Positions 44,559-52,679 of a DNA stretch of 64,000 bases are shown in pieces. A program made the position numbers and the translations under genes. This stretch comes from Bradyrhizobium sp. Ghvi (lineage in GTDB: Bacteria > Pseudomonadota > Alphaproteobacteria > Rhizobiales > Xanthobacteraceae). Below the pieces are notes generated by a model. The model worked only from the letters and a program-made list of their open reading frames with translations, was not told where the DNA came from and made no database searches. The stretch covers positions 186,001 to 250,000 of the forward strand of contig NZ_FOVU01000007.1 in the NCBI RefSeq assembly GCF_900115265.1. The letters run 5' to 3'. Every line of letters begins with the position of its first letter. Position 1 is the stretch's first letter.

Positions 44559-45191
44559 GTGAGCTACGCGGTCAAGGAAATCTTCCTGACCCTGCAAGGT
44601 GAAGGCGCCCATGCCGGGCGCGCGTCGGTATTCTGCCGTTTTGCCGGCTGCAACCTCTGGAGCGGCCGCGAGGCGGACCGCGCGTCTGCGACATGTCGGT
44701 TCTGCGACACGGATTTCGTCGGCACCGACGGCACGCTCGGCGGGCGCTACGCCTCGGCGGTGGAACTGGCCGATACCATCGCGGCGCAGTGGACGGCCAA
44801 GGCCAATAACCGCTACGTCGTGCTGACCGGCGGCGAGCCGCTGCTCCAGCTCGATGCCGCCCTGGTCGATGCGCTCCATGCGCAAGGCTTCGAGATCGGT
44901 GTCGAGACCAACGGCACGATGGCCGCGCCTGAGGGCCTCGACTGGATCTGCGTCAGCCCCAAGGGCGGCAGTGAGCTCGTGCTGCGACAGGGGCACGAAT
45001 TGAAGCTGGTCTATCCGCAGGCCCTCGCCGCGCCGGAAGCTTTCGAGGGTCTCGCCTTCGAGCGCTTCTCCCTGCAGCCGATGGACGGACCTGAAGTGAT
45101 CGAGAACACCGCGCGCGCGATCGACTATTGCCTGCGCCATCCGCAATGGCGGCTGAGCGTGCAGACGCATAAATCGCTCGGCATCAGATAG
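44559..45191 (+). CDS. queE: 7-carboxy-7-deazaguanine synthase
   Basis: QueE is a radical SAM enzyme making 7-carboxy-7-deazaguanine for queuosine. The cluster ligands are Cys31, Cys46 and Cys49 (C-x14-C-x2-C), the spacing peculiar to QueE. The start codon is GTG, 18 bases after trmL, with a GAGGAGA site. With queD it supplies two of the steps from GTP to preQ0; queC and queF are not in the window. Confidence 0.96.
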   Translation: MSYAVKEIFLTLQGEGAHAGRASVFCRFAGCNLWSGREADRASATCRFCDTDFVGTDGTLGGRYASAVELADTIAAQWTAKANNRYVVLTGGEPLLQLDAALVDALHAQGFEIGVETNGTMAAPEGLDWICVSPKGGSELVLRQGHELKLVYPQALAAPEAFEGLAFERFSLQPMDGPEVIENTARAIDYCLRHPQWRLSVQTHKSLGIR

Positions 45192-45205
45192 GACTGAACG
45201 GACAG

Positions 45206-45571
45206 ATGTGGGAGTTGACGAAATCGTTCCGCTTCGAGGCGGCGCATACGCTGAAGGGGACGACCTTTGGTGCGGCAAGCGAGGAGATCCACGGCCACTC
45301 CTTCCGCGCCGAGGTGACGGTGCGCGGCACGCCGGATCCCGCGACCGGCATGGTGGTCGATCTCGGCCTGCTGCAGCGTGCAATCGAGGAGGTGCGCTTG
45401 GGACTCGACCACAAGTTCCTCAACAAGATCGAGGCGCTGGGCACGCCGACGCTGGAGAACCTCTCGCGCTTCGTCTGGGAGCGGCTGGCGCATATCGGCA
45501 AGCTCACCCGCGTCAGCATCCACCGCGACAGTTGCAACGAGAGCTGCACCTATTACGGTCCGCAAGGCTAA
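45206..45571 (+). CDS. queD: 6-carboxy-5,6,7,8-tetrahydropterin synthase
   Basis: QueD turns dihydroneopterin triphosphate into carboxytetrahydropterin, the substrate of QueE. The 121-residue T-fold protein has zinc ligands His14, His29 and His31 (FEAAHTL, IHGHSF). It starts 14 bases after queE. A Cys in CNESCTYYG lies at the C-terminus. Confidence 0.96.
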   Translation: MWELTKSFRFEAAHTLKGTTFGAASEEIHGHSFRAEVTVRGTPDPATGMVVDLGLLQRAIEEVRLGLDHKFLNKIEALGTPTLENLSRFVWERLAHIGKLTRVSIHRDSCNESCTYYGPQG

Positions 45572-45575
45572 CGAC

Positions 45576-46475
45576 ATGACATCGGCACTGGACTCCAACC
45601 TGATCGAAGACCGCAAGGCCCGCGCCCGCAGCTGGTTCGAGCAACTGCGCGACGACATCTGCGCGAGCTTCGAGCGGCTCGAGGATGAGGCGCCGCAGGG
45701 CCTCTATCACGGCATGGCCGGCCGCTTCGTCCGCACGCCCTGGCAGCGCACCGACCATACCGGAGCAGCGGGTGGCGGCGGTGTGATGTCGATGATGCAT
45801 GGCCGCCTGTTCGAGAAAGTCGGCGTGCACTGCTCGACCGTGCACGGCGAATTCGCGCCAGAATTTCGCGCGCAGATTCCGGGCGCCTCGGAAGACCCGC
45901 ACTTCTGGGCCTCCGGCATCTCGCTGATCGCCCACATGCGCAATCCGCACGTGCCGGCCGTGCACATGAACACGCGCTTCGTCGTCACCACCAAGGCCTG
46001 GTTCGGCGGCGGCGCGGACCTGACGCCGGTGCTCGACCGCCGCCGCACACAGGAGGATGCGGACACCCTCGCCTTTCACGCTGCGATGAAGGAAGCGTGC
46101 AGCGGGCCCAACGGTGTTGCTGATTACGACAAGTACAAGAAATGGTGCGACGAGTATTTCTATCTGCCGCACCGGAAAGAGGCGCGCGGCATCGGCGGCA
46201 TCTTCTACGACTGGCACGACAGCGGCGATTGGGAGGCCGACCTCGCTTTCACCCAGGATGTCGGCCGCGCCTTCCTGAAAATCTATCCTGACATCGTCAG
46301 GCGCAATTTCGCGAGCGCCTGGACCGCTGAAGACCGCGAGGAGCAGTTGATCCGCCGCGGCCGCTATGTCGAGTTCAACCTGCTCTACGACCGCGGCACC
46401 ATCTTCGGGCTCAAGACCGGCGGCAATGTGGATTCGATCCTGTCGTCGCTGCCGCCGGAGGTGAAATGGCCATGA
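45576..46475 (+). CDS. hemF: Oxygen-dependent coproporphyrinogen III oxidase
   Basis: HemF decarboxylates two propionates of coproporphyrinogen III using O2 in heme synthesis. The 299-residue protein has the family segments AGGGGVMSMMHGRLFEK, FWASGISLIAHMRNPHVPA, HMNTRFVVTTKAWFGGGADL and GRYVEFNLLYDRGTIFGL. The ATG is 4 bases after the queD stop, so translation is probably coupled. An upstream in-frame start inside queD was rejected. Confidence 0.97.
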   Translation: MTSALDSNLIEDRKARARSWFEQLRDDICASFERLEDEAPQGLYHGMAGRFVRTPWQRTDHTGAAGGGGVMSMMHGRLFEKVGVHCSTVHGEFAPEFRAQIPGASEDPHFWASGISLIAHMRNPHVPAVHMNTRFVVTTKAWFGGGADLTPVLDRRRTQEDADTLAFHAAMKEACSGPNGVADYDKYKKWCDEYFYLPHRKEARGIGGIFYDWHDSGDWEADLAFTQDVGRAFLKIYPDIVRRNFASAWTAEDREEQLIRRGRYVEFNLLYDRGTIFGLKTGGNVDSILSSLPPEVKWP

Positions 46476-47206
46476 GCGTCATCAAGCCGCTGCCCCGCGC
46501 CATGCTGATCGACATGGACGACACCATCCTGTCGGCCTATGGCCGGCCCGAGATCGCCTGGAACACGATCGCAGAGGAATTTGCCGAGGAGCTTGCGCCG
46601 CTGCCGCCGCCGCAGGTCGCAACCGCCGTGCTGGCCTATGCGCGCCAGTTCTGGTCGACGGCGGAGCCGATCTGGCGGATGAAGCTTGGCGAAGCGCGCC
46701 GGCTCACGGTGCGTGGCGGCTTTGCTGCGCTCGCCGCCCAAGGCCATCGCGCCCTGCCCGACGATCTCGCCGATCGCATCGCCGACCGCTTCACCACCTA
46801 TCGCGAGGAAGCAATCTTCGTCTTCCCCGGCGCGCATGATGCGATCGACGCCTTCAAGAAGCACGGCGTCAAGCTCGCGCTGGTCACCAATGGCGCCGCC
46901 GACATGCAGCGCGCCAAGGTCGAGCGCTTCGAGCTGACCCATCGTTTCGATCACATCCAGATCGAGGGCGAGCACGGCTTCGGCAAGCCCGAGGAGCGCG
47001 CCTATCTGCACGCGATGGAGGCGCTCGGCGTCACGCCTGCGGAGACCTGGATGATCGGCGACAATCTGGAATGGGAGGTCGTGACGCCGCAGCGCCTCGG
47101 CATCTATGCGATCTGGCTCGACGCGCATGGCGACGGCCTGCCCGAGGGCTCGACCGTCAAGCCCGACCGCATCATCCGCTCGCTGACCGAGCTCGTGCCG
47201 GGCTAG
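46472..47206 (+). CDS. HAD-superfamily hydrolase
   Basis: A 244-residue HAD phosphatase: motif I MLIDMDDTIL, motif II LVTNGA, and motifs III/IV GFGKPEERAYLHAM and MIGDNLEWEV. It is YjjG-like and may act on a nucleotide or phosphate ester. The ATG at 46472 overlaps the hemF stop (ATGA); an ATG six bases upstream is an alternative. GGAGG lies 10 bases before it. Confidence 0.88.
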   Translation: MSVIKPLPRAMLIDMDDTILSAYGRPEIAWNTIAEEFAEELAPLPPPQVATAVLAYARQFWSTAEPIWRMKLGEARRLTVRGGFAALAAQGHRALPDDLADRIADRFTTYREEAIFVFPGAHDAIDAFKKHGVKLALVTNGAADMQRAKVERFELTHRFDHIQIEGEHGFGKPEERAYLHAMEALGVTPAETWMIGDNLEWEVVTPQRLGIYAIWLDAHGDGLPEGSTVKPDRIIRSLTELVPG

Positions 47207-47211
47207 ATTTT

Positions 47212-47235
47212 CGAAAACAACCCCATGCACAGTAG
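47212..47235 (+). repeat. Copy 2 of a 24-base perfect dispersed repeat
   Basis: Identical to the copy at 10393-10416 (CGAAAACAACCCC ... ATGCACAGTAG). It is followed by an AT-richer stretch with GGATTTTACGAAAATCC and CGTCGGGCAAAACA. I recall similar blocks after genes in other Bradyrhizobium genomes. Confidence 0.85.
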
Positions 47236-47385
47236 GCGGCCGTTGCAGAATCAACGGCTTGCCGCAAAACGCAACGCGAATGCGGATTTTACGAAAATCC
47301 GTTGACCCGTCGGGCAAAACAGGCGCATGATGCCATCCTCGGGATGTGCAGCGCGATCAGAGCTTCAGGCGAGGCTCGTGAATGT

Positions 47386-47580
47386 TTAGCCGCCGGCGGC
47401 GCGAGCGCAGGCGATTGCCTCGGTGAGCACCTTCCGGTCTCCGATGTGATTGGCGAGCAGCAGGATCAGCCGGGCGTTCATGCGCAGCGCCTGCTCCTCG
47501 TCGAGGTTGCGCTGGCTGTTGATCAGCTCGGCGTAGAAATCGTCGGGATCAGCGATGTTCGGGGCGAGGTTGAGCATCAT
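47386..47580 (-). CDS. DUF2783 small protein
   Basis: A 64-residue acidic/helical protein (MMLNLAPNIADPDDFYAELI, ending AIACARAAGG). Its ATG overlaps the TGA of the FAD hydroxylase (ATGA), so translation is coupled. DUF2783 genes are often found beside such hydroxylases; function unknown, perhaps a partner or stabilising subunit. Confidence 0.88.
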   Translation of the reverse strand: MMLNLAPNIADPDDFYAELINSQRNLDEEQALRMNARLILLLANHIGDRKVLTEAIACARAAGG

Positions 47581-49223
47581 GCCGCAAGCTCCTTCTGGCC
47601 GGCGGGGTGCTGCGCGCTGTCCTGAGCGGTGGCGCGCAACATCGCCTCGATGATCTTTGCCTCGTCGAACCCGCTCCAACGAGCGGCGACATATTGATCG
47701 GGCCGGAACAGATAGGTGGTGCCGGGGGATGCGCCATAGCGCGCGGCAAGCAAACCTGAGGGATCCTCGATGTCGCGCCCGACGCGAACGATCCTCGCCG
47801 CAAGAGGGCCAATCGCGATCTCGGTCTTGTCGATGGCGTTACCGAAAGTTACCACTGTGAATCCATCGCCGAGGCAACGGAGGAACCAGGAAGGCTTGCC
47901 GGCAACGGTCGGCGCATCGGCCGCATTGGTGCCCGGCCGCATCTCGCCGGTAGCGAGGTCCTCGTCGGGCGTATTGAGCGCCGAGGTCGCATAAGGCGTC
48001 GGCACCGACAGGCGGCCGCTGTTGACCAGCGGTCGCGCGAAGGCGTGCTGCTGGGCGAGTTCCAGCACGGCATCGCGGAAATAGCGGCTCACCTTCGTCT
48101 TCGGCGTGATGAAGTCGGTGGCACGGGTCGAGTTCAGGATGTTGTCGTCGGCCGCGTAGGCCCGCTCTTCGTGATAGCTGTCGAGCAATGCTTCCGGCGC
48201 TTCGCCACGCAGCACCATCGCGAGCTTCCAGGCGAGATTGTCGATGTCCTGGACGCCGGTATTGGCGCCGCGCGCGCCGAACGGCGAGACCTGATGGGCG
48301 GCATCTCCGGCAAACAGCACGCGCCCCTGGCGGAAGTTGTCGATACGCCGGCAGGCGAACTGGTAGATCGAGACCCATTCGAGCGCGAACTGCGCGGCGT
48401 CGCCGAGCATCGCCAGAATGCGCGGGATCACCCGCTCCGGCTGCTTTTCCGCATCGGCATCGGCGCCCCAGCCGAGCTGGAAGTCGATCCGCCAAATGTT
48501 GTCCGCCTGCCGGTGCAGCAGCACGGACTGACCTGGATGAAACGGAGGATCGAACCAGAACCAGCGCTCGGTCGGGAAATCCGCTTTCATGGCGACGTCG
48601 GCGATCAGGAAGCGGTCCTGGAAGAGCTGCCCCGTGAACTCGGCGCCGACCATCTTGCGCGTATCGGAGTTGGCGCCGTCGCACGCGATCACCCATTGCG
48701 CCTCCATGGTGAAAATGCCGTCGGGCGTCTCCACCGCGAGCGTCGCATGGTCGCCGGGCTGCTTCAGGCTGATGAGGCGGTGCTTCCAGCGCAGGTCGAT
48801 CAGCGGATTGGCCCTGCATTTGGCGACCAGGATCTCCTCCAGGTGATATTGCTGCAGGTTGATCATGGCCGGCCATTGGTGATTGGCCTCAGGCAACAGG
48901 TCGAACTGGTAGGACAGCTGGTCGCGGAAGAAGACCTTGCCGACCTTCCAGCTCACGCCGCGATCGACCATGGGCGCCGCACAGTCGAGCCGGTCCCAGA
49001 TCTCGAGCGGACGCTTGGCATAGCAGACTGCGCGCGAGCCGATCGAGACGGTGTCGTTGTCGTCAAGCACGACGACCGGCTGGCCGCGCGCCGCGAAGTC
49101 GAGCGCCGCGGTGAGGCCGATGGGACCTGCGCCGATCACCACGATCGGATGCCGCTTCACGATGCCGTCCGCCTGCTCCTTCGAGCGCAGATAGGAGAAC
49201 TTCGGATAGATGTAGTTCGTCAT
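47577..49223 (-). CDS. FAD-dependent aromatic hydroxylase (MhpA-like)
   Basis: A 548-residue class A flavoprotein: VVIGAGPIGLTAALDFAARG at residues 28-47, GDAAHQVSPFGARGANTGVQ near residue 310 and a C-terminal thioredoxin-like part, as in 3-(3-hydroxyphenyl)propionate hydroxylases. It should add OH to a phenolic ring with NAD(P)H and O2. The VOC gene 24 bases upstream could supply ring cleavage or a lactonase step. A FixK/FNR box stands before that gene. Confidence 0.9.
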   Translation of the reverse strand: MTNYIYPKFSYLRSKEQADGIVKRHPIVVIGAGPIGLTAALDFAARGQPVVVLDDNDTVSIGSRAVCYAKRPLEIWDRLDCAAPMVDRGVSWKVGKVFFRDQLSYQFDLLPEANHQWPAMINLQQYHLEEILVAKCRANPLIDLRWKHRLISLKQPGDHATLAVETPDGIFTMEAQWVIACDGANSDTRKMVGAEFTGQLFQDRFLIADVAMKADFPTERWFWFDPPFHPGQSVLLHRQADNIWRIDFQLGWGADADAEKQPERVIPRILAMLGDAAQFALEWVSIYQFACRRIDNFRQGRVLFAGDAAHQVSPFGARGANTGVQDIDNLAWKLAMVLRGEAPEALLDSYHEERAYAADDNILNSTRATDFITPKTKVSRYFRDAVLELAQQHAFARPLVNSGRLSVPTPYATSALNTPDEDLATGEMRPGTNAADAPTVAGKPSWFLRCLGDGFTVVTFGNAIDKTEIAIGPLAARIVRVGRDIEDPSGLLAARYGASPGTTYLFRPDQYVAARWSGFDEAKIIEAMLRATAQDSAQHPAGQKELAA

Positions 49224-49247
49224 GTTCGCTGTCCTGCTGAATCGAAG

Positions 49248-49790
49248 CTAATGGGCGTCCGCGAACTCCTTCTCGTGCATCCAGGCGGTGTGGCGCGGCG
49301 GGCGCTTGGTCCGCGACCATTCCTCGACCATGTCATGCGCCACCGATTTCATCCGGTCGATCTGCTCCGGCGTCGCAGTCCAGGCCGCGATCTCCAGGCG
49401 ATGGCCGCTGGGATCGCGGAAATAAATCGACTTGAAGATGGTGTGGTCGGTGATGCCGACCACGTCGAGGCCGGCTGCCTCGGCCCGCTCCTTGGCTTCC
49501 TCGAGCTCGGCGAGGTCCTTGACCTGAAAGGCGATGTGCTGGGTCCAGTCCGGCGTGTTGGGATCGCGCCCCATCGGCGGCGAGTTCGGCAGCTCGAAGA
49601 AGGCGAGGATGTTCCCGTTTCCGGCATCGAGGAAGATATGCATGTAGGGATCCGGCGCCTTGGTCGAAGGCACCCGGTCCTCGGCGATGGCGCCGAGCAG
49701 ATCCATGTTCATGACCTTCTTGTAGAACTCGACCGTGGCCTTGGCATCGACGCAGCGATAGGCGACGTGATGGATCTTCTCGATTTTCAT
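49248..49790 (-). CDS. VOC-family (glyoxalase/extradiol-type) protein
   Basis: A 180-residue VOC protein: HHVAYRCVDAKATVEFYKKV at the start, HIFLDAGNGNILAFFEL, HIAFQVKDLAELEE and SIYFRDPSGHRLEIAAW with candidate metal ligands His, His and Glu. It precedes the FAD hydroxylase in the same operon. Whether it is an isomerase or a dioxygenase is not clear, because its length of one pair of modules fits both. Confidence 0.88.
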   Translation of the reverse strand: MKIEKIHHVAYRCVDAKATVEFYKKVMNMDLLGAIAEDRVPSTKAPDPYMHIFLDAGNGNILAFFELPNSPPMGRDPNTPDWTQHIAFQVKDLAELEEAKERAEAAGLDVVGITDHTIFKSIYFRDPSGHRLEIAAWTATPEQIDRMKSVAHDMVEEWSRTKRPPRHTAWMHEKEFADAH

Positions 49791-49828
49791 GGCGTTTCGC
49801 TCCCTGGATTTGCGATTGCCAAGTTCGT

Positions 49829-49857
49829 ATCAAATGTTACTATCTGCTGGATTTGAT
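49829..49857. promoter_or_regulatory. Inverted repeat in the VOC/MarR divergent region
   Basis: ATCAAAT-N15-ATTTGAT is a wide inverted repeat between the divergent VOC and MarR genes. It overlaps the left half of a FixK/FNR box. It could be the MarR operator. Confidence 0.4.
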
Positions 49858-49866
49858 CTGGATCAA
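49853..49866. promoter_or_regulatory. FixK/FNR box before the VOC-hydroxylase operon
   Basis: TTGATCTGGATCAA is a perfect FNR/FixK palindrome (TTGAT-N4-ATCAA). Its centre is about 69 bases from the VOC start on the minus strand, fitting an activator at position -40 with a 30-base leader. Its last base is the A of the annotated MarR ATG, so that start may be wrong or the box may repress marR. Confidence 0.65.
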
Positions 49867-50405
49867 TGGGCCGGGGAAATTTTGCAGCCTTCGAGGCGCG
49901 GGTGAAAATGGGGATGGGACGTTCGGGCAAGGAGCGGCGCAGAGAAACGGTCGGTCGCGCTACAGCGCAGGCGGCAGACCAGCTCGACTTGCAGCAATAC
50001 TTTCCGTATCGGCTGGCACGCCTCGCCGAGCAGGTGTCGCTCGCGGTCTCCGAGGTCTATTCAGAGCGTTTTGCGTTGACCCGGCAAGAATGGCGCGTGC
50101 TCGCGATTCTCGGCGTGCGTCAGGAGATTGCGACCAAGGAGATCGGTCCGCTCACAACACTCGACAAGATGCAGGTGAGCCGCGCGGTCCAGGGTTTGGA
50201 GACGCGCGGCATCGTGAGCCGCAAACAGCATCCCGACGATCGCCGGGAGTTGATCGTCTCGCTGACATCAGCCGGCCGCGCGCTCTATCGCAAGATCGTC
50301 CCCTACGCACGCGAGCGGGAGACGGCGCTGCTGGCGGTGCTCACCGCCGAGGAGGTCGAAGTACTCGACCGCGCGATGCGCAAGCTATCGGCGGCTTTGA
50401 CGTAG
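49866..50405 (+). CDS. MarR family transcriptional regulator
   Basis: A protein of up to 179 residues; the winged helix is clear from about residue 60 (LTRQEWRVLAILGVRQEIAT, then LDKMQVSRAVQGLETRGIVS, and the wing HPDDRREL). The first 40 residues have no homology pattern, and the start codon touches a FixK box; an ATG at 49908 is a likely true start. It is divergent from the VOC-hydroxylase-DUF2783 operon, which it probably controls in response to an aromatic. Confidence 0.88.
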   Translation: MGRGNFAAFEARVKMGMGRSGKERRRETVGRATAQAADQLDLQQYFPYRLARLAEQVSLAVSEVYSERFALTRQEWRVLAILGVRQEIATKEIGPLTTLDKMQVSRAVQGLETRGIVSRKQHPDDRRELIVSLTSAGRALYRKIVPYARERETALLAVLTAEEVEVLDRAMRKLSAALT

Positions 50406-50672
50406 GGCATGTCCTCATGAAGCGCCGGCCGAACGATGTCCGGTTCTCCCTGATAGCAATGCAAACAGAGATACCCTGACTTCCGGGTTGGGCCAAATGC
50501 TGCCGTTCTATGGTCGTCGGCAGAGATCGCCGCGACGTCGAGATCAAGGTCTTCCGCCGGCACCTCCTAGTTGAAACGCGCACCGTTCGGCATGCGCTCA
50601 GTGACGCATTCAGCGGCGCTGGGCGGCACGGCGCTCATCTCGCCGCCTCGAAAATCGATTGGCGCCCCCCGA
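50406..50672. other. Intergenic region after the MarR gene
   Basis: About 270 bases before the SnoaL promoter. ORFs here have poor starts and no recognisable family. I see nothing else in it. Confidence 0.4.
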
Positions 50673-50700
50673 TTGACATTATACAGTCTTACTGTACATT
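50673..50700 (+). promoter_or_regulatory. Promoter with embedded operator before the SnoaL gene
   Basis: TTGACA (50673-50678) and TACATT (50695-50700) stand 16 bases apart. Between them TACAGT-CTT-ACTGTA (50682-50696) is a perfect palindrome that overlaps the -10 box, so a bound repressor would block RNA polymerase. The MarR gene two genes down is the natural candidate. Confidence 0.65.
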
Positions 50701-50734
50701 TTAAGCCTGTCCTGTCCGATGAAGAGGCGCCTTC

Positions 50735-51145
50735 ATGTCAATCGAAGCCAACAAGGGGATCATTCGGCGGTTCAACGTGGAGGTCATCCAAAATGGGGAC
50801 CGCACCGCATTCGAGGCGCTCGTGGCACCGGACTTCGTCAATCGATCCGCACCGCCTGGTGCGCCCAGCGGCCCGGAAAGCCTTTGGGCTACATTCGAGC
50901 ACGTGCTTCGTCCCGCATTGTCTGGTCTTGAGGTGGCGATTCACGACCAGATCGCCGAGGGCGACAAGGTGACGACCCGGAAGACGATCAGCGGCACGCA
51001 TACGGGACCTTTCGTGGGCGTCGCGCCGACGGGTAAGGCGGTCTCCATCGATGTGATCGACGTGGTTCGCGTTCGGAACGGTCAGTACGTCGAGCACTGG
51101 GGGGTCAACACCTTGCCCGGCGTGCTCGCCGCCCTCAAAGCCTAG
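50735..51145 (+). CDS. SnoaL-like ester cyclase family protein
   Basis: A 136-residue NTF2-fold protein: ANKGIIRRFNVEVIQNGDR, DFVNRSAPPGAPSGPESLWA, AEGDKVTTRKTISGTHTGPF and VDVVRVRNGQYVEHWGVN follow the SnoaL-like order. Members include polyketide cyclases and many uncharacterised stress proteins. A strong promoter with an operator is just upstream, and a MarR gene follows after 13 bases. Confidence 0.88.
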   Translation: MSIEANKGIIRRFNVEVIQNGDRTAFEALVAPDFVNRSAPPGAPSGPESLWATFEHVLRPALSGLEVAIHDQIAEGDKVTTRKTISGTHTGPFVGVAPTGKAVSIDVIDVVRVRNGQYVEHWGVNTLPGVLAALKA

Positions 51146-51158
51146 GCGTCAGCGGCGG

Positions 51159-51644
51159 ATGAACGCCAAATCGTCTCCAGACGATCTCGTGGTGCTGGCT
51201 GAGCGGCTCAGGCGGGCCATCGGGGATTTCGTGCGTGTCGTTCGCGCCCAATCCGACACCCCGACGACTGCGCGTACGGAAACGCTGGATCTTCTCGATC
51301 GCGTGGGGGCGTTGACAACCGCCGAGCTCGCTCAGCGTCGACGTGTGAAACATCAGAGCATGCGCCTCGTAATCGAGCAGTTGGAACGGGACGGCCTGGT
51401 CGAGAAGACGGCCGACCCTCAGGACCGACGCGGCCAGCTCATTGTGCTCCGCCTCCAAGGACGCACCGCCTTAGAGCAAGATCGCCAGGCGCGAGCCCTT
51501 TGGATCGCCGCGGCCTTGCGCGACCTGATCGGGTCTGAAGACCGGCGCGATCTCGAGCGCGCCATCGCCCTACTTGAGCGCCTTGCAGAGGTCTCCGGTC
51601 GCGCTCCGCCTGATCTGAGCGCAGCAGGTCGTCGAAGGCGCTAG
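51159..51644 (+). CDS. MarR family transcriptional regulator
   Basis: A 161-residue MarR protein with the recognition helix region LTTAELAQRRRVKHQSMRLV and wing DPQDRRGQLIVL. It lies 13 bases after the SnoaL gene in one operon, and probably represses both via the palindrome at 50682-50696. Confidence 0.88.
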   Translation: MNAKSSPDDLVVLAERLRRAIGDFVRVVRAQSDTPTTARTETLDLLDRVGALTTAELAQRRRVKHQSMRLVIEQLERDGLVEKTADPQDRRGQLIVLRLQGRTALEQDRQARALWIAAALRDLIGSEDRRDLERAIALLERLAEVSGRAPPDLSAAGRRRR

Positions 51645-51710
51645 CCTTCGAGTATTCGATTTGGGCGCTGGTCGGCCGGGCGCGTCGGCCGATCCTAACT
51701 TCTGCAATAG

Positions 51711-51776
51711 GTCAAAAGCGCCGGTTTGAGCGGCGCTGTGTCGCTTCCGGTTTGCCCCGATCAGCAGACCATATCT
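51711..51776 (+). repeat. Dispersed degenerate repeat, copy 1
   Basis: GTCAAAAGCGCCGGTTTGAG, then CTTCCGGTTTGCCCC and CAGCAGACCATATC. A diverged relative lies at 53455-53516 (GCAAAAGCGCCGATTTG, CTTCCGGTTTACCCCC, GCTGACATCTC). A fragment of the same type appears near 56555. The neighbouring gap of 170 bases has no gene. Confidence 0.6.
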
Positions 51777-51813
51777 GAGCCAAACAGAACTTCGCCATCG
51801 GGCCAATAGGAGA

Positions 51814-52332
51814 CTAAGCAGTCTTGGCGCGAATATACGCCTCCGCCTGTTGCAGTAGTGGATCGAGCGAGCTAACGGCCGTATCGAGCACCAGGCGCTC
51901 TCGATCCCACGGTTCATAATCTCGATTCACTACCTCGTCCCACGTTGGAAGCTTGAGGCCGCTGATGTCTGAGGTGCGCGTTTCCACTCGTTTCCGATGC
52001 ACGACAACGTCGCTGCAAACCACTTCAATCTCGACGACGTATGCCGACTTCTGAGCGGCGGTCTGTCGCCATCCGACACGGCTTGCTAGGACCGGATTTA
52101 CGCAGTCTGCGACAACGAGCCGACCAAGCTCAAGATTTTCAGCCGCCAGCGCATTGCCTAATACATAGCCCATCGCGCCGACTATATGGCCTGCTGCGCG
52201 TAACGTCTGCTCGATGGCATCGATACGAAGATACGTGGCCGCGAGGCGTCTGGTCAGCTCCCGAGATACTGTTGTCTTGCCGGTGCCGGGAAGGCCACCA
52301 AAAACTATCAGCGCAGGTGCATGACTTGTCAT
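51814..52332 (-). CDS. P-loop kinase-like protein
   Basis: A 172-residue small kinase: Walker A GGLPGTGKTTVSRELTRRLA at residues 12-31, followed by a Asp motif LRIDAIEQTL and an Arg-rich lid (VVVHRKRVETR). It resembles AAA-type kinases of unknown substrate, with some similarity to gluconate/shikimate kinase-like and zeta-toxin-like folds. No antitoxin gene adjoins it. Base use here is less GC-rich than in the neighbouring core genes, which suggests acquisition. Confidence 0.75.
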   Translation of the reverse strand: MTSHAPALIVFGGLPGTGKTTVSRELTRRLAATYLRIDAIEQTLRAAGHIVGAMGYVLGNALAAENLELGRLVVADCVNPVLASRVGWRQTAAQKSAYVVEIEVVCSDVVVHRKRVETRTSDISGLKLPTWDEVVNRDYEPWDRERLVLDTAVSSLDPLLQQAEAYIRAKTA

Positions 52333-52679
52333 GTCACATCATCGGCCGGTATTCGGAAGTCCGCAACGGGTCAAAGGCTGCCTTCGGTAGGCAGCATGAC
52401 TTGGTCGGGTCATTTCTTGGGAGCGGACATCGCAGCTGTGGGCTGGGTCAGCGACGGGCCACTTCGAGACATTCGGCGAAGAACCCCGGCAGTTGGGCCG
52501 GGACTCCGCATGCTGGGTACTCGGGAATCGAGTCGCTTTTTCGCGCTTCCGCTTCCGTCGACACCAGCCGACTAGGCCACCGCGTGCGAACATGAGGCCT
52601 GGCAGGCCTGCCGGCGATCGGGCCAGGAACGGCTGCGGGAGCGGTGACGGTGCTGCGGGAGACGAACGGAAAGTCATGG
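52333..52679. other. Intergenic region with remnants
   Basis: About 350 bases. It contains AAGTCCGCAACGGGTCAAA and GGAGCGGACATCG segments resembling a common degenerate Bradyrhizobium intergenic repeat. ORFs in it have no recognisable family, and I do not call a gene. Confidence 0.4.

Noticed and set aside
48045..49856. Plus-strand ORF of about 600 codons
   Set aside because: It is antisense to the FAD hydroxylase and VOC genes, which have strong family motifs.
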